NCBI GenBank assembly: GCA_019120335.1 | Contig: DWVH01000060.1 | Span: 1 to 45,995 of the forward strand | Direction: 5' to 3' | Length of the DNA: 45,995 bases | Source of the DNA: Candidatus Enterococcus stercoripullorum | GTDB taxonomy: Bacteria; Bacillota; Bacilli; Lactobacillales; Enterococcaceae | In this document: piece after piece, positions 26,507 through 35,262 of the stretch | Position numbering within the stretch: the stretch's first letter is position 1 | Layout: each line of letters opens with the position of its first letter | Translations under genes and position numbers: made by a program | The notes under the pieces: model-generated | Told to the model about the DNA's origin: nothing | Seen by the model: only the letters and a program-made list of their open reading frames with translations | Database searches by the model: none

Positions 26507-27760
26507 TTAAATTTTTTGGTATTTGGTGGCGCGCCCTTGCCCTAATCTTTGGACATATCGTTTCAAAATCAACTCATTCAGCAAACGATTCACTTTATCT
26601 TTATTCCAAGATAATTGTTCACTGAGTTCACGTGCCGAATATAAACGATTGGGTAAAAATACTGTTAATAGTTGATTTTCTTCTCCAGTTAGTGGTTTTT
26701 GTTGATCAAACACCGGCAAAATGACCGTAATCGATTGTGAAGTAAATTCAAAGGTTGGTTGGATTTTGGCTTGCTGATAGCTACTCTTAATGCGCCGTAC
26801 CCCAGTGCCAAACATTTCCAACAGATGCAAACGGAAAAAGACATTCCCAATGATTGGATTACGTAATTGAGATAAATGACCACTAAGATAATCTTGCGGA
26901 GTCACGCCTTCCACTAAAGACCCTGGAGATGTAATTTCGATTCTATCGTTAAACATCGCAATCCGCACATGAATTGGCACATCCCACTGGCGGTGAACCA
27001 AAGCATTCACTAAAGCTTCCCGAAACGCTTCTTGGGGAATGCTTTCTTTTTTGACACGCTTTTGACCTTGAATCACTTCCGATTGATAATAACGTTGATA
27101 CATCTGCATAGCAACTTCATACTGCTTCAAGATTGACTGATGATAAATCGTCTGGCGTTCTTGAATCTCATTGATGTCGGCACCGAATCTTGCAACATCT
27201 ACGCCTGCAAAAGTATTCTCATCGGCAAATATCGCACCCGCATGATTATATTGCCTATTCTTATCGCACAAGCCTAGGGTTCTCAATATCTCTGGTCCAA
27301 GATCAAGGTCAAGTTGCTCTTTTAGCTGTTTAGCAAGTAGGTGAAAGGTTAGATTTTGTTGCTCATTGATGAGTTCTTCATAATAGAGATGATTTCCAGC
27401 TAAGATTAGTCGTTTCAATTCCACTTGGTCGACTTCAATTGTAGCACTATCACTTCTGCGGTAGGCCTTTCCTTTGTATAAATAAGGTTGAAAGTTTCCT
27501 GGCAAAACTTCAAGTGTAATTACCTGGTTCTTTTTATCAACTGATAGCGTAAAATCAGGCTTAGGAGAAATGTTATCATTGATTTTATTTTCGATAGCTA
27601 GACAAGTCGCTGTTGTATCGGCTATCCCCACATTTTGCCCATCATCCGTCACCCCAAAAAGAATCTTTCCACCTTCAAAATTCGCAAAAGCACTTACCGT
27701 TTTCAAAAATGAATGACTTACTTTTTCTTTATATTCAAGTGTTTTACTCTCCTTAACCAT
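26507..27760 (-). CDS. AlbA_2/Schlafen-type DNA-binding protein with ATPase-like domain
   Basis: 417 residues from the ATG at 27760, with GTGGGG 6 nt upstream. The N-terminal AlbA_2 (Schlafen) domain covers about residues 5-120 (LEYKEKVSHSFLKTVSAFAN, FEGGKILFGVTDDG, YRRSDSATIEV). A GHKL-like HATPase_c_4 region follows at about 230-335 (FREALVNALVHRQW, ITSPGSLVEGV, FGTGVRRI), then a C-terminal winged helix (YSARELSEQLSWNKDKVNRLL). These proteins are putative transcriptional regulators or defence factors. Its promoter overlaps a symmetric four-half-site operator, suggesting autoregulation. The gene is bracketed by 140-bp direct repeats, which hints at a cassette-like history. Confidence 0.82.
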   Translation of the reverse strand: MVKESKTLEYKEKVSHSFLKTVSAFANFEGGKILFGVTDDGQNVGIADTTATCLAIENKINDNISPKPDFTLSVDKKNQVITLEVLPGNFQPYLYKGKAYRRSDSATIEVDQVELKRLILAGNHLYYEELINEQQNLTFHLLAKQLKEQLDLDLGPEILRTLGLCDKNRQYNHAGAIFADENTFAGVDVARFGADINEIQERQTIYHQSILKQYEVAMQMYQRYYQSEVIQGQKRVKKESIPQEAFREALVNALVHRQWDVPIHVRIAMFNDRIEITSPGSLVEGVTPQDYLSGHLSQLRNPIIGNVFFRLHLLEMFGTGVRRIKSSYQQAKIQPTFEFTSQSITVILPVFDQQKPLTGEENQLLTVFLPNRLYSARELSEQLSWNKDKVNRLLNELILKRYVQRLGQGRATKYQKI

Positions 27761-27799
27761 CTTCATCCCCACTTTCTATCATCGATTATCTTCTTTTTT

Positions 27800-27866
27800 A
27801 TCTTAACATTGATTAAATATAGATACAACGAAAATCCAACGTAAATTTTTCGTTGCATAATCGTTG
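27800..27866 (-). promoter_or_regulatory. AlbA promoter and symmetric four-half-site operator
   Basis: On the minus strand, TTGTAT and TAAGAT are 17 bp apart (27823-27828 and 27800-27805). Overlapping the -35 are four half-sites: CAACG at 27826 and 27837, then CGTTG at 27851 and 27862. Each pair is spaced by 11 bp, and the two pairs are mirror images across a 9-bp centre. This geometry suits a cooperative dimer of dimers. Confidence 0.75.
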
Positions 27867-27973
27867 GATAATTTACCACGAAAAAATCAAAATTGTTGGA
27901 CGAAAATAAGAAAAGTCGGCTGAAAACACTTATACGACGCAAAAAAATCGTTGCACCCGAAAATACAACGATT
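27834..27973. repeat. 140-bp direct repeat, copy 2 (5' side of the AlbA gene)
   Basis: Second copy of the 26361-26500 sequence. It differs by a few substitutions and compensating single-base length changes in A-runs. It ends in the same hairpin, here with A/T runs on both sides. Confidence 0.9.
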
Positions 27974-28003
27974 TTTTATGATTATTATGAACCTAGCTTT
28001 TTA

Positions 28004-28618
28004 CCATCCGATTTTCTTAGTGGAAGGTAAACACACGAATTTCTTCATGTCTAATCGAGCTGGTTCTAATCCGTGTTCGAAGGGTAGCTACATCGCATCT
28101 AAGCCGGACTGTCTAGGAAAATCTTTAACACTAGTGGATTTTCCTGTCATTCCGGACAAACTTAGCTTTCTCGGTATCAATCAACTAAATACTCGGAAAA
28201 TTCACCCTTCTGCTTAAGAAAATCTCCTTTCATCCGATTTTCTTAGCAGAAGGTAACACATGAATTTTCTCGTATTTGACCTAGTTGATTGATAACCTTT
28301 TGCTTGTAGCTGGGCAACCCTTCTCACAACTTTACCCCACGACCTTTCCTTCGGCGTGCATCGACTAACCACTTCGGCGTATAAGCCAGCCTGGCTCGGA
28401 AAGTCTTTATACTTTTTGGACTTTCCAGCCATTCTGGAAACCTTATCCGCTCGTGGCTAACCAAGTCGCTGCACGACCTTTCCTGACGGTGTTCACCAGC
28501 TAGACATTGTGAAATTCGCCCTTCCGCTTGAGAAAATCTCCTTTCATCCGATTTCTCAGCGGAAGGTAAACACACGAATTTCTTCATGTCTAATCGAGCT
28601 GGTTCACAACCTTTCCTT
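28004..28618. repeat. Array of inverted-repeat-bounded structured elements reaching into cydC
   Basis: Three unit starts share CATCCGATTT...GGAAGGTAA: 28005, 28234 and 28546. Units 1 and 3 continue almost identically through a 50-bp stretch ending AATCGAGCTGGTTC. Units 1 and 2 end in inverted copies of their start (CCTTCTGCTTAAGAAAATC at 28207 and CCTTCCGCTTGAGAAAATC near 28520). Each is separated from the next unit by TCCTTTCATCC. Arms differ by compensating changes: AGCAGAAGG pairs with CCTTCTGCT, and AGCGGAAGG with CCTTCCGCT. Inner hairpins (AGGAAAATC/GATTTTCCT in unit 1, GGAAAGTC/GACTTTCC in unit 2) also covary. The short ORFs here look incidental. Family not recognised. Confidence 0.8.
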
Positions 28619-30344
28619 CATCTATGGCTTTGAGTTGTTGGAAGCGTGCGTTGTTTTGGGCTAGGTCAGCGGGAGTGCCAGACATTTCTAGGCGGCCATC
28701 TTCAATGAAAATGACGCGGTCCATGATTTCGATTCCTTGTAAATGATGGGTAATCCAAATCACGGTCTTGTCTTGCAACTGACTAAAGAACGTATCGATT
28801 AAGGCTTGTTCAGTTAACGGATCAAGTCCGACAGTTGGTTCATCGAGTAAAACAATCGGAGTATCTTGTAATAAAATACGTGCTAAAGCCATCCGATGAC
28901 GTTCTCCTCCTGAAAAACGCAAGCCAGCTTCATCCACCATGGTATGTAATCCTTCTGGCAATTGTTCAACTAATTTTTTCAACCCAACTCGTTCTAGCAC
29001 TTGCCAAACTTCTTCTTCACTCTTATTCGTGTTTGCCATACGGACATTATTTAAAATTGTCGTATGGAATAAATACGGCGCTTGCTGAATGACGCTGATG
29101 TAATGACTCATCGCATCACCAAACTGATAAGTCGGCACACCACCAAGGGTTAATAGTCCGCTTTTAGGTTTTAAATCCCCACGAATCAAACTGGCCAACG
29201 TACTCTTACCTGAGCCACTTTTCCCTAAAATCGCAATTTTTTCACCCGGTTCAATCGTTAAGTCCAAATGATCTAAAACAAGATGATGATCATAGCTAAA
29301 ACTTAAATCCTCCACTTGAATACGCGTATCAGTAACTTCAATGTTTTTTGGTGCTTCATCAGGCGTTTCATCTAAGGCATTTAAACGATTGATGGAATCT
29401 TTATAGACATTGCTTTCTTGCATCGCTTCAGGTAACACCACAAAAGCATCCACCACTGGAAAAGCACTTAATACAAAAGCCGCAATCCAGTTCGCGGCGC
29501 CCCCATGATTGCCGACAAAACGCTGCGAAGTCCAAACGATTAAGCCGATTACAATAAAACTATAAATGAGTTGAAATAATACTTGCACCCGACGATTAAA
29601 AAGCCGTTTTTGATCTTGCACTTGATAGAGTTCTTGCTCGACTTGTAAATGCGTATCGACATACTCACTTCCACGTTGGCTGAAAATCCAATCTGCAACA
29701 CCTAACACATTATCGGTCAAATCCGTATATAGTTCTGTTTTAAGCGTTTTTTCTCTTTCTTGGCGTGCCCCGTTGACCACCACGGACCAAACAGGCAAAA
29801 CAATGACCAAGATAAAGAGCAACAAAGCTAAATACAAGGCAAAAAAGAGCGAGAACATCCCTACTGCACTGACGATAAAGGCATATAAAATCAACGCAAT
29901 AATCAATGGGAAAATCGTCCGCAAATAAAGGTTTTGAATATATTGAATATCTTCTGCTAATAAGCCCAAAATATCTCCCATACGATACTTTTGCTTAAAG
30001 ACCATCGCATCTTTTTCTAAAGTATGGTACAATTTGCGGCGAAGTTTAGAGGTCATCTTCAATACCCAGTTATGACTCGTTAAACGTTCGATATAGCGAA
30101 AGACCGGACGACTCACCCCAAAGGCCCGCGTTAAGACAATCGGCACATAAACGAGTAAAATATTTTCCGGTAAAGAGGCTGACTTACTAATTAAGTATCC
30201 TGAGTTGAACATTAAAGCGCCGGCACTAAAGAACGTACAAAATCCTAAGAAAATTGCCAACATCAAAGGTGCTTTATAACGTTGAAGGTACGGTTTGACC
30301 CAGGTATCCTTTTCGAAAGCTTTTAAGATGGGAATTTTAGACAT
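28590..30344 (-). CDS. cydC: ABC exporter subunit CydC (cytochrome bd assembly)
   Basis: 584 residues from the ATG at 30344, with GAGGTG 6 nt upstream; it overlaps the cydD stop by 8 bp. Six membrane segments form the N-terminal half (LTSHNWVLKMTSKLRRKLY is a CydC-typical loop). The ATPase half has Walker A GKSGSGKST, signature FSGGERHR and Walker B IVLLDEPTVGLD. With CydD it exports cysteine/glutathione or otherwise supports haem insertion into bd oxidase. The last few codons, encoding KVVNQLD, lie within the repeat array that starts downstream, so the C-terminus may have been replaced by repeat sequence. No conventional terminator is visible. Confidence 0.92.
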   Translation of the reverse strand: MSKIPILKAFEKDTWVKPYLQRYKAPLMLAIFLGFCTFFSAGALMFNSGYLISKSASLPENILLVYVPIVLTRAFGVSRPVFRYIERLTSHNWVLKMTSKLRRKLYHTLEKDAMVFKQKYRMGDILGLLAEDIQYIQNLYLRTIFPLIIALILYAFIVSAVGMFSLFFALYLALLLFILVIVLPVWSVVVNGARQEREKTLKTELYTDLTDNVLGVADWIFSQRGSEYVDTHLQVEQELYQVQDQKRLFNRRVQVLFQLIYSFIVIGLIVWTSQRFVGNHGGAANWIAAFVLSAFPVVDAFVVLPEAMQESNVYKDSINRLNALDETPDEAPKNIEVTDTRIQVEDLSFSYDHHLVLDHLDLTIEPGEKIAILGKSGSGKSTLASLIRGDLKPKSGLLTLGGVPTYQFGDAMSHYISVIQQAPYLFHTTILNNVRMANTNKSEEEVWQVLERVGLKKLVEQLPEGLHTMVDEAGLRFSGGERHRMALARILLQDTPIVLLDEPTVGLDPLTEQALIDTFFSQLQDKTVIWITHHLQGIEIMDRVIFIEDGRLEMSGTPADLAQNNARFQQLKAIDEGKVVNQLD

Positions 30345-32058
30345 GACGTTCACCTCGCATTTTCTTCGTTAGCTCAAAGAAGGCGCCCCGTTTTTCGGTT
30401 AATTCGTTAAATGTTCCCGCCTCGACTAATTTTCCTTCTTCTAAGACTAAAATATAATCCATTTGATGCATCCAGTGCATACGGTGAGTCGCAAAAAAGA
30501 CCAAACGATTTTCCATTAACGGTAACATTCGATTTTTCAATTCGACCTCGGTTTCGATATCCAAATGGGCGGTTGGTTCATCTAAAATCAACACTTTGCG
30601 ATTCTTATCTAAAAAGGCCCGCGCTAAAGCAATTCGCTGTGCTTGACCCCCACTTAGACTCCGTGCGCCTTCACCGATTAAGGTATCCAGGCCATCTGGT
30701 AACTGCGCTAACAATTCGCTAAGTCCAGCAACTTCAATGGCTTGCATAATCGCCGCATCATCAGCTTCAGGTGTATAAAAAGCAATATTTTCTCGTAAAC
30801 TTGCCCGGAAAACATAAGGATTTTGTGGAATATAAATCAACTGCTTTTGCCAATCTTCTTGTTTAAAGCTAGTCGTTTCTTCGCCATTAAAGAGAATCGA
30901 TCCTTGCTTAGGTGTTAAAAAGCCACTCATGACATTCATCAACGTGGACTTTCCTGACCCACTCATCCCAATGACGCCAATTTTTTGATAGCCACTCACT
31001 TGTAAATTCACCGGTTGTAATCCTGAACCTTGACCATAATCAAAGGACAATTCACTTAAATCAAGCGTTGAAGATTCATTCCAAGGAGCAATAGCAATTG
31101 GCGCGACTTCATTTTCCGGTAATTCTAAAATTTCGCGAATCGCCGTCATTGCATTTTTCCCATCTAAAGTCGCATGATAATCACTTGAAAAATCTCGAAC
31201 AGGCAAGAAATATTCTGGCGCTAAGATTAGAACCGTCAATGCTGGGAATAATAAGATTTCCGCATTTAACAAACGCAACCCTAAAAAGACCGCCACAATC
31301 GCTACTGATAATGTTGTAAAGAAATCTAAAGCAAAGGTGGACAAAATCGCAATTCGTAACGTAGACATGGTCGCTTTCCGGAATTGTTCACTGGTCTGAT
31401 AGATACCTTTTTCATAAGACTTGCTCATACCAAACAGTTTCAACGTATCAATTCCCCGCAAAGAGTCAATAAAGTGATTCGACAAAATTTGGAAGGAACG
31501 ATATTGACGGTCGGCCTTGGCTTGAGCAGCATATCCTAATACAATCATAAAGATAATAATTAATGGGAATACTAAAAGCAAAATCACGCCACTGACCCAG
31601 TCATAGTAAAAGACCACGACTAAAATCACCCAAGGAACAATCATCATATTCATCATTTTGGCTAAAATCAGATGAATATAATTTTCAACTTGGCTGATAC
31701 CATCTACGGTCATGGTCGTTACATTTCCCGTACCATGTGCTTGAACCACGGTAGGACCAAGTTTAAAGATTTTTTGCAATAATTGGGTACGTAGCTTTTT
31801 AGCTTGTTCTTGCGCATAATTATCTAAAAGTCGTTCGCGCAAATAAGTAATCACATGTCTGGCCATGAAAAATAGGAAAAAACCAAGCACGTAAAGTCCG
31901 ACTTCTTTAAGCGTGTGACCTTCCCATAAATGAGTGATCGCCGCACTTAACATCCATGCTTGGCCAATGATAAAGATTGCTTGCAAGAAAGCAAATCCTG
32001 CAAGCAACCCAAACATCTGTCTAATTTTTTCAAGGCGCATAATTGCCTTATCTATCAT
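30337..32058 (-). CDS. cydD: ABC exporter subunit CydD (cytochrome bd assembly)
   Basis: 573 residues, starting at an ATG that overlaps the cydB stop as ATGA. The transmembrane half ends in ILAPEYFLPVRDFSSDYH, a CydD signature. The ATPase half has GMSGSGKST, LSGGQAQR and VLILDEPTAHLD. It forms a heterodimeric exporter with CydC required for functional cytochrome bd. Gram-positive literature sometimes names this first gene cydC; I follow homology to CydD. Tightly coupled within the cydABDC mRNA. Confidence 0.92.
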   Translation of the reverse strand: MIDKAIMRLEKIRQMFGLLAGFAFLQAIFIIGQAWMLSAAITHLWEGHTLKEVGLYVLGFFLFFMARHVITYLRERLLDNYAQEQAKKLRTQLLQKIFKLGPTVVQAHGTGNVTTMTVDGISQVENYIHLILAKMMNMMIVPWVILVVVFYYDWVSGVILLLVFPLIIIFMIVLGYAAQAKADRQYRSFQILSNHFIDSLRGIDTLKLFGMSKSYEKGIYQTSEQFRKATMSTLRIAILSTFALDFFTTLSVAIVAVFLGLRLLNAEILLFPALTVLILAPEYFLPVRDFSSDYHATLDGKNAMTAIREILELPENEVAPIAIAPWNESSTLDLSELSFDYGQGSGLQPVNLQVSGYQKIGVIGMSGSGKSTLMNVMSGFLTPKQGSILFNGEETTSFKQEDWQKQLIYIPQNPYVFRASLRENIAFYTPEADDAAIMQAIEVAGLSELLAQLPDGLDTLIGEGARSLSGGQAQRIALARAFLDKNRKVLILDEPTAHLDIETEVELKNRMLPLMENRLVFFATHRMHWMHQMDYILVLEEGKLVEAGTFNELTEKRGAFFELTKKMRGERHV

Positions 32059-33071
32059 TCTTCATACCCCGCTACATCAGCAGTCACACGTTTTCTGAAG
32101 ATATAGTATGTCCAAGCAAAGTAAGCTAAGACAAATGGTAACAAAGTAATGGCAACAATACTCATAATCTTCAAGGTGTATGGCGTTGAAGAAGCATTCT
32201 TAATCAATAAGTCAAATTTAGAGCTAATAGAACTAATCATCACTCGTGGGAATAAACCTGTAAATAGTAAAGCCACTAGTGAGACTAAAGTTAAACCACT
32301 GGCTAAAAAGGCAGCTAATTCTTTTCCTTTTAAGACTGAAATATTTGCAAAAACCGTCAATAATACGATTAACACCACTAAAGCTAAAGTAGTTGCAAAG
32401 TGTAGTTTAAAGAAGTCTGTTTGTAAGTATAAAAGAATCGCAAATACGACTAAACCTGCGTAAAGTACATAGTATAATACTTTTGCATAATCACGTGCAC
32501 GATGACGGATTGGGCCATCTGTTTTTAGCGCGATATAGTTTAAGCCGTGTAAGTAGCAAAGTAAAGTTAAAGCAACGCCACCCACGATTGAGAAAATATT
32601 AAAGTAATCCGTAAAATGAGCCGTCATATTTCCTTGAGCGTCTAAAGGCATTCCTTGAATCATACTGATAAAGATGATGCCGAAGAAAAATGGCACAATA
32701 AAACTACCTACAGCTAAAGTCCAGTTCCAGAAATTCTTTTTACTTGGATCGACTTTATGGCGGAATTCAAATGAAACCCCACGGATGATTAAACCAAATA
32801 AAATCGTGAACAATAGTAGGTAATAACCACTGAACAATGAGGCATACCAGAAAGGAAATGACGCAAACATCGCCCCACCAGCTGTTAATAACCAAACTTC
32901 ATTTCCATCCCAAACTGGTCCGATTGTCGCAACCAATTGATCCCGTTCTTTTTCATTTTTGGCTAAAGTTTGTAAAGACATCCCTACACCATAGTCAAAA
33001 CCTTCTAAAAAGAAATAGCCTGAGAATAAGACACCAATTAAAAAGAACCATAAAAGTTGTAAATTATTCAT
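32055..33071 (-). CDS. cydB: Cytochrome bd ubiquinol/menaquinol oxidase subunit II
   Basis: 338 residues from the ATG at 33071, with GGAGGTG 6 nt upstream inside the end of cydA (8-bp overlap). Recognisable CydB features: FLEGFDYGVGM near the N-terminus, GPVWDGNEVWLLTAGGAMFASFP, GVSFEFRHK, and about eight membrane helices. It forms the membrane oxidase with CydA, reducing oxygen with quinol electrons. A longer in-frame start at 33110 lies within cydA and is unlikely. Confidence 0.94.
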   Translation of the reverse strand: MNNLQLLWFFLIGVLFSGYFFLEGFDYGVGMSLQTLAKNEKERDQLVATIGPVWDGNEVWLLTAGGAMFASFPFWYASLFSGYYLLLFTILFGLIIRGVSFEFRHKVDPSKKNFWNWTLAVGSFIVPFFFGIIFISMIQGMPLDAQGNMTAHFTDYFNIFSIVGGVALTLLCYLHGLNYIALKTDGPIRHRARDYAKVLYYVLYAGLVVFAILLYLQTDFFKLHFATTLALVVLIVLLTVFANISVLKGKELAAFLASGLTLVSLVALLFTGLFPRVMISSISSKFDLLIKNASSTPYTLKIMSIVAITLLPFVLAYFAWTYYIFRKRVTADVAGYEE

Positions 33072-34506
33072 GAACGGCACCTCCTTCAAATGGATCGACC
33101 GGATTTTCAACGACTAAATCCTCTAATTCAGGACCTTTACGTACTTCTTTGACTACAAGCGAAACCATTACTGCCGCTAAACCTGTGAAAAGTAAGAAGT
33201 ACACAATGTTTGAAATCAATAATGAAGTAGTAGATACATTTGGTGACACACTATCCATAATGGTAAATACCCCATAAACAGTCCATGGATAACGACCTAA
33301 TTCCGTAATTAACCAACCTGCTGTATTTGCTAAGAATGGGGCAAAAGTCGTTAAAGCCATCACCCACAGTACCCAACGCTTCTTAAATAGACTTGGTTGC
33401 GCCTTTCTTGTCATCACAAGTCCGACAATAGAGACTAATAACATCAAGACCCCAAAGCCCGCCATCACACGGAAGCTCCAGAATAAGGCATTAACTGGTG
33501 GATAGAAGTCCAAATCTTCCCCCGTTGATTTTTTGTAAGCAGCTACTTGATCTTTGAAATCTTTTTGGAACTGTTCGTTTAATTCGTTCATCCCTTTGAT
33601 TTCTTTATTTGGATTGTTGAAAGCTAAAATCCCTAACATATAAGGAACTTTCACCCCAAAGACTTCTTGTTTGTTTAATTCATCTGCCCAGCCTACGATT
33701 GTCCAAGCATTGGTTTTTTCGTAAGCTCCTTCAGTGGCCGCTAATTTCATAGGTTGTGTTTCTACTAAGTCTTTCATTTGTAAGTCCCCAGCAAGTAACA
33801 CGCCTAATGAACCGACTAAAGCAATCGTCAAACCGACACGAATAGATTTGCGGTAGAAGTCTTTGAATTTGTCTGTAAGATTTTTGTTGCGTAATAATTG
33901 GAAAGCCGTTAATCCAGCAACAATAATTCCACCCATTGTAATCGCCGCAGTAATGACGTGTGAGTATTCATACCAAGTTTGTGGGTTTTTAATTAAAGCG
34001 AAGAAATCAGTCATTTCCGCGCGACCATTACGTAGTGCATAGCCTGTTGGGTGTTGCATGAACGCATTGGCAATTAAAATCCACAAAGCAGATAACATCG
34101 AACCTAATGTTACCAACCAAATAAAGACTACGTGAAGTTTAGGACTTACTCGCTTCCAAGTAAACATCCATAGTCCTAAGAAAGTTGATTCCATAAAGAA
34201 AGCTAATAGGGCTTCAACAGCTAGCGGTGCACCGAAAATATCACCAACGAATCGAGAATAATCTGACCAGTTCATCCCGAATTGGAATTCTTGAATAATA
34301 CCAGTAACGACACCGACCGCAAAGCTTAGAAGAAAAATATTTCCCCAGAACTTAGCCATCTTTTTGTACATTTCGTCCTTTTTAACAACATACAGTGTTT
34401 CCATTACAGAAATCACTAAAGCGGTACCGATAGAAAAGGGTACGAAGAAATAGTGAAACACTGTTGTCATCGCAAATTGGAAACGTGCTAATGACACAAT
34501 ATCCAT
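33064..34506 (-). CDS. cydA: Cytochrome bd quinol oxidase subunit I
   Basis: 480 residues starting after GGAGGATTTGAA. The N-terminal helix carries the axial His of haem b595 (VFHYFFVPFSIG). QEFQFGMNW and the E/R-rich quinol region follow, then GRYPWTVYG corresponding to the GRQPW motif. The Q-loop is of the short Gram-positive type. Enterococci lack haem synthesis in most species, so activity would depend on external haem. First gene of cydABDC, with a leader of about 190 nt behind a promoter near 34704-34731. Confidence 0.95.
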   Translation of the reverse strand: MDIVSLARFQFAMTTVFHYFFVPFSIGTALVISVMETLYVVKKDEMYKKMAKFWGNIFLLSFAVGVVTGIIQEFQFGMNWSDYSRFVGDIFGAPLAVEALLAFFMESTFLGLWMFTWKRVSPKLHVVFIWLVTLGSMLSALWILIANAFMQHPTGYALRNGRAEMTDFFALIKNPQTWYEYSHVITAAITMGGIIVAGLTAFQLLRNKNLTDKFKDFYRKSIRVGLTIALVGSLGVLLAGDLQMKDLVETQPMKLAATEGAYEKTNAWTIVGWADELNKQEVFGVKVPYMLGILAFNNPNKEIKGMNELNEQFQKDFKDQVAAYKKSTGEDLDFYPPVNALFWSFRVMAGFGVLMLLVSIVGLVMTRKAQPSLFKKRWVLWVMALTTFAPFLANTAGWLITELGRYPWTVYGVFTIMDSVSPNVSTTSLLISNIVYFLLFTGLAAVMVSLVVKEVRKGPELEDLVVENPVDPFEGGAVHE

Positions 34507-34703
34507 TTCAAATCCTCCAATATAAAATGATTTGCTTGAAAAACTTCAAGCAGTGACGAATAAAGCAAATTTCATCATCTGATTCCGGACTCATCTCATC
34601 TCTTTATTTGATTCTCTTGATTTCAAACGGCTTAATTGCAAAGAACAACTGAAAAATGCGTCCGATGATAAAAATAATGAAAATACATTCACTCTATAGC
34701 CTT
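34507..34703 (-). promoter_or_regulatory. Long cydA leader with hairpin before the ribosome site
   Basis: About 190 transcribed but untranslated bases. Close to the start codon lies the hairpin GCTTGAA-GTTT-TTCAAGC. An alternative pairing (ATTTGCTT with AAGCAAAT) would include the same right arm. The two are mutually exclusive, so the leader could switch structure. No known riboswitch was recognised. Confidence 0.45.
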
Positions 34704-34731
34704 ATTGTATACTTTTTTCTTATATTTTCAA
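34704..34731 (-). promoter_or_regulatory. cydABDC promoter
   Basis: On the minus strand, TTGAAA and TACAAT are separated by 16 bp. Further upstream, GAACAT and ATGTTC (34837-34860) form an inverted repeat with an 11-bp centre that may be a regulator site. No clear Rex site (TTGTGA-N6-TCACAA) was seen. Confidence 0.6.
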
Positions 34732-35083
34732 CGATTTTATTCCATCGTTTAGCATAAGTTTTTATTGAAATATCAAATAAAAAGAACGATTGCTATGTAA
34801 AAATTTTATCATTTGACCCATTTTCATAAAAATACAGAACATCCGATATTTTAATGTTCGTTATCTAATTTTTAGTTAGAATAATTATAAATTTTATCAA
34901 TCTATCAAATCTATCCCTATTTTTCAACTCTATGAAAATTTTAGATAACATTTATTTGTTTTTGAACAGAGATAAACATGTAGATATCAGTATTTAAATA
35001 GCAGCCAGGGCCATTCTGATGGGGCTTTTCTTGTTAGGAGAGAATTTTTCTACAATGTCTAGTTATTTCTCAAAAATTTGCTA

Positions 35084-35196
35084 TAATGTGAATGGAAGCA
35101 ATCGTCTATTTTTGACGGTCGCATATTTATACTTGGCAAAATAGCCGTTCTAACGTAGCGAAAAAGTTAAGTTAGAGGAACGGCTATTTTTTTGAT
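35084..35196 (+). ncRNA. Orphan type I antitoxin-like small RNA (copy 1)
   Basis: A TATAAT -10 at 35084 would give an RNA from about 35097, ending in a terminator (AAATAGCCGTTCT...AGAGGAACGGCTATTTTTTT). Bases 35111-35171 match 35344-35404 with one difference, so this is a duplicate of the antitoxin below. No toxin ORF faces it: immediately to its right is a copy of the LysR terminator (35202-35243). The toxin of this copy appears to have been deleted. Confidence 0.65.
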
Positions 35197-35211
35197 TTAT
35201 TTTCCATACTT

Positions 35212-35243
35212 ACAAAAAACCAGAGAACAAGTCCCTGGTTTAC
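35212..35243 (-). terminator. Duplicate of the lysR terminator
   Basis: AAACCAG...CTGGTTT with a T-run on the minus strand. Together with the preceding bases, 35202-35243 repeats 35724-35768, marking the edge of a tandem duplication. Confidence 0.7.
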
Positions 35244-35262
35244 GGTTGTAAAATTAAAAAAA

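Noticed and set aside
28055-28075. GGTTCTAATCC, resembling a tRNA T-loop
   Set aside because: No acceptor, D or anticodon arms can be placed around it; it is part of the repeat unit.
28324-28587. ORFs of 72-88 codons on both strands within 27.95-28.59 kb
   Set aside because: They lie in the hairpin-rich repeat array, have odd Arg/Ser-rich composition, lack ribosome sites and follow the repeat arms, so they are incidental.
34507-34990. Rex or classic cre site ahead of cydA
   Set aside because: No TTGTGA-N6-TCACAA or close cre match could be found in the upstream region.
35003-35034. Terminator-like hairpin AGCC...CCATTCTGATGG...GGCTTTTC on the + strand
   Set aside because: No gene precedes it on that strand; it may be another remnant of the type I locus, but I could not support a transcript.
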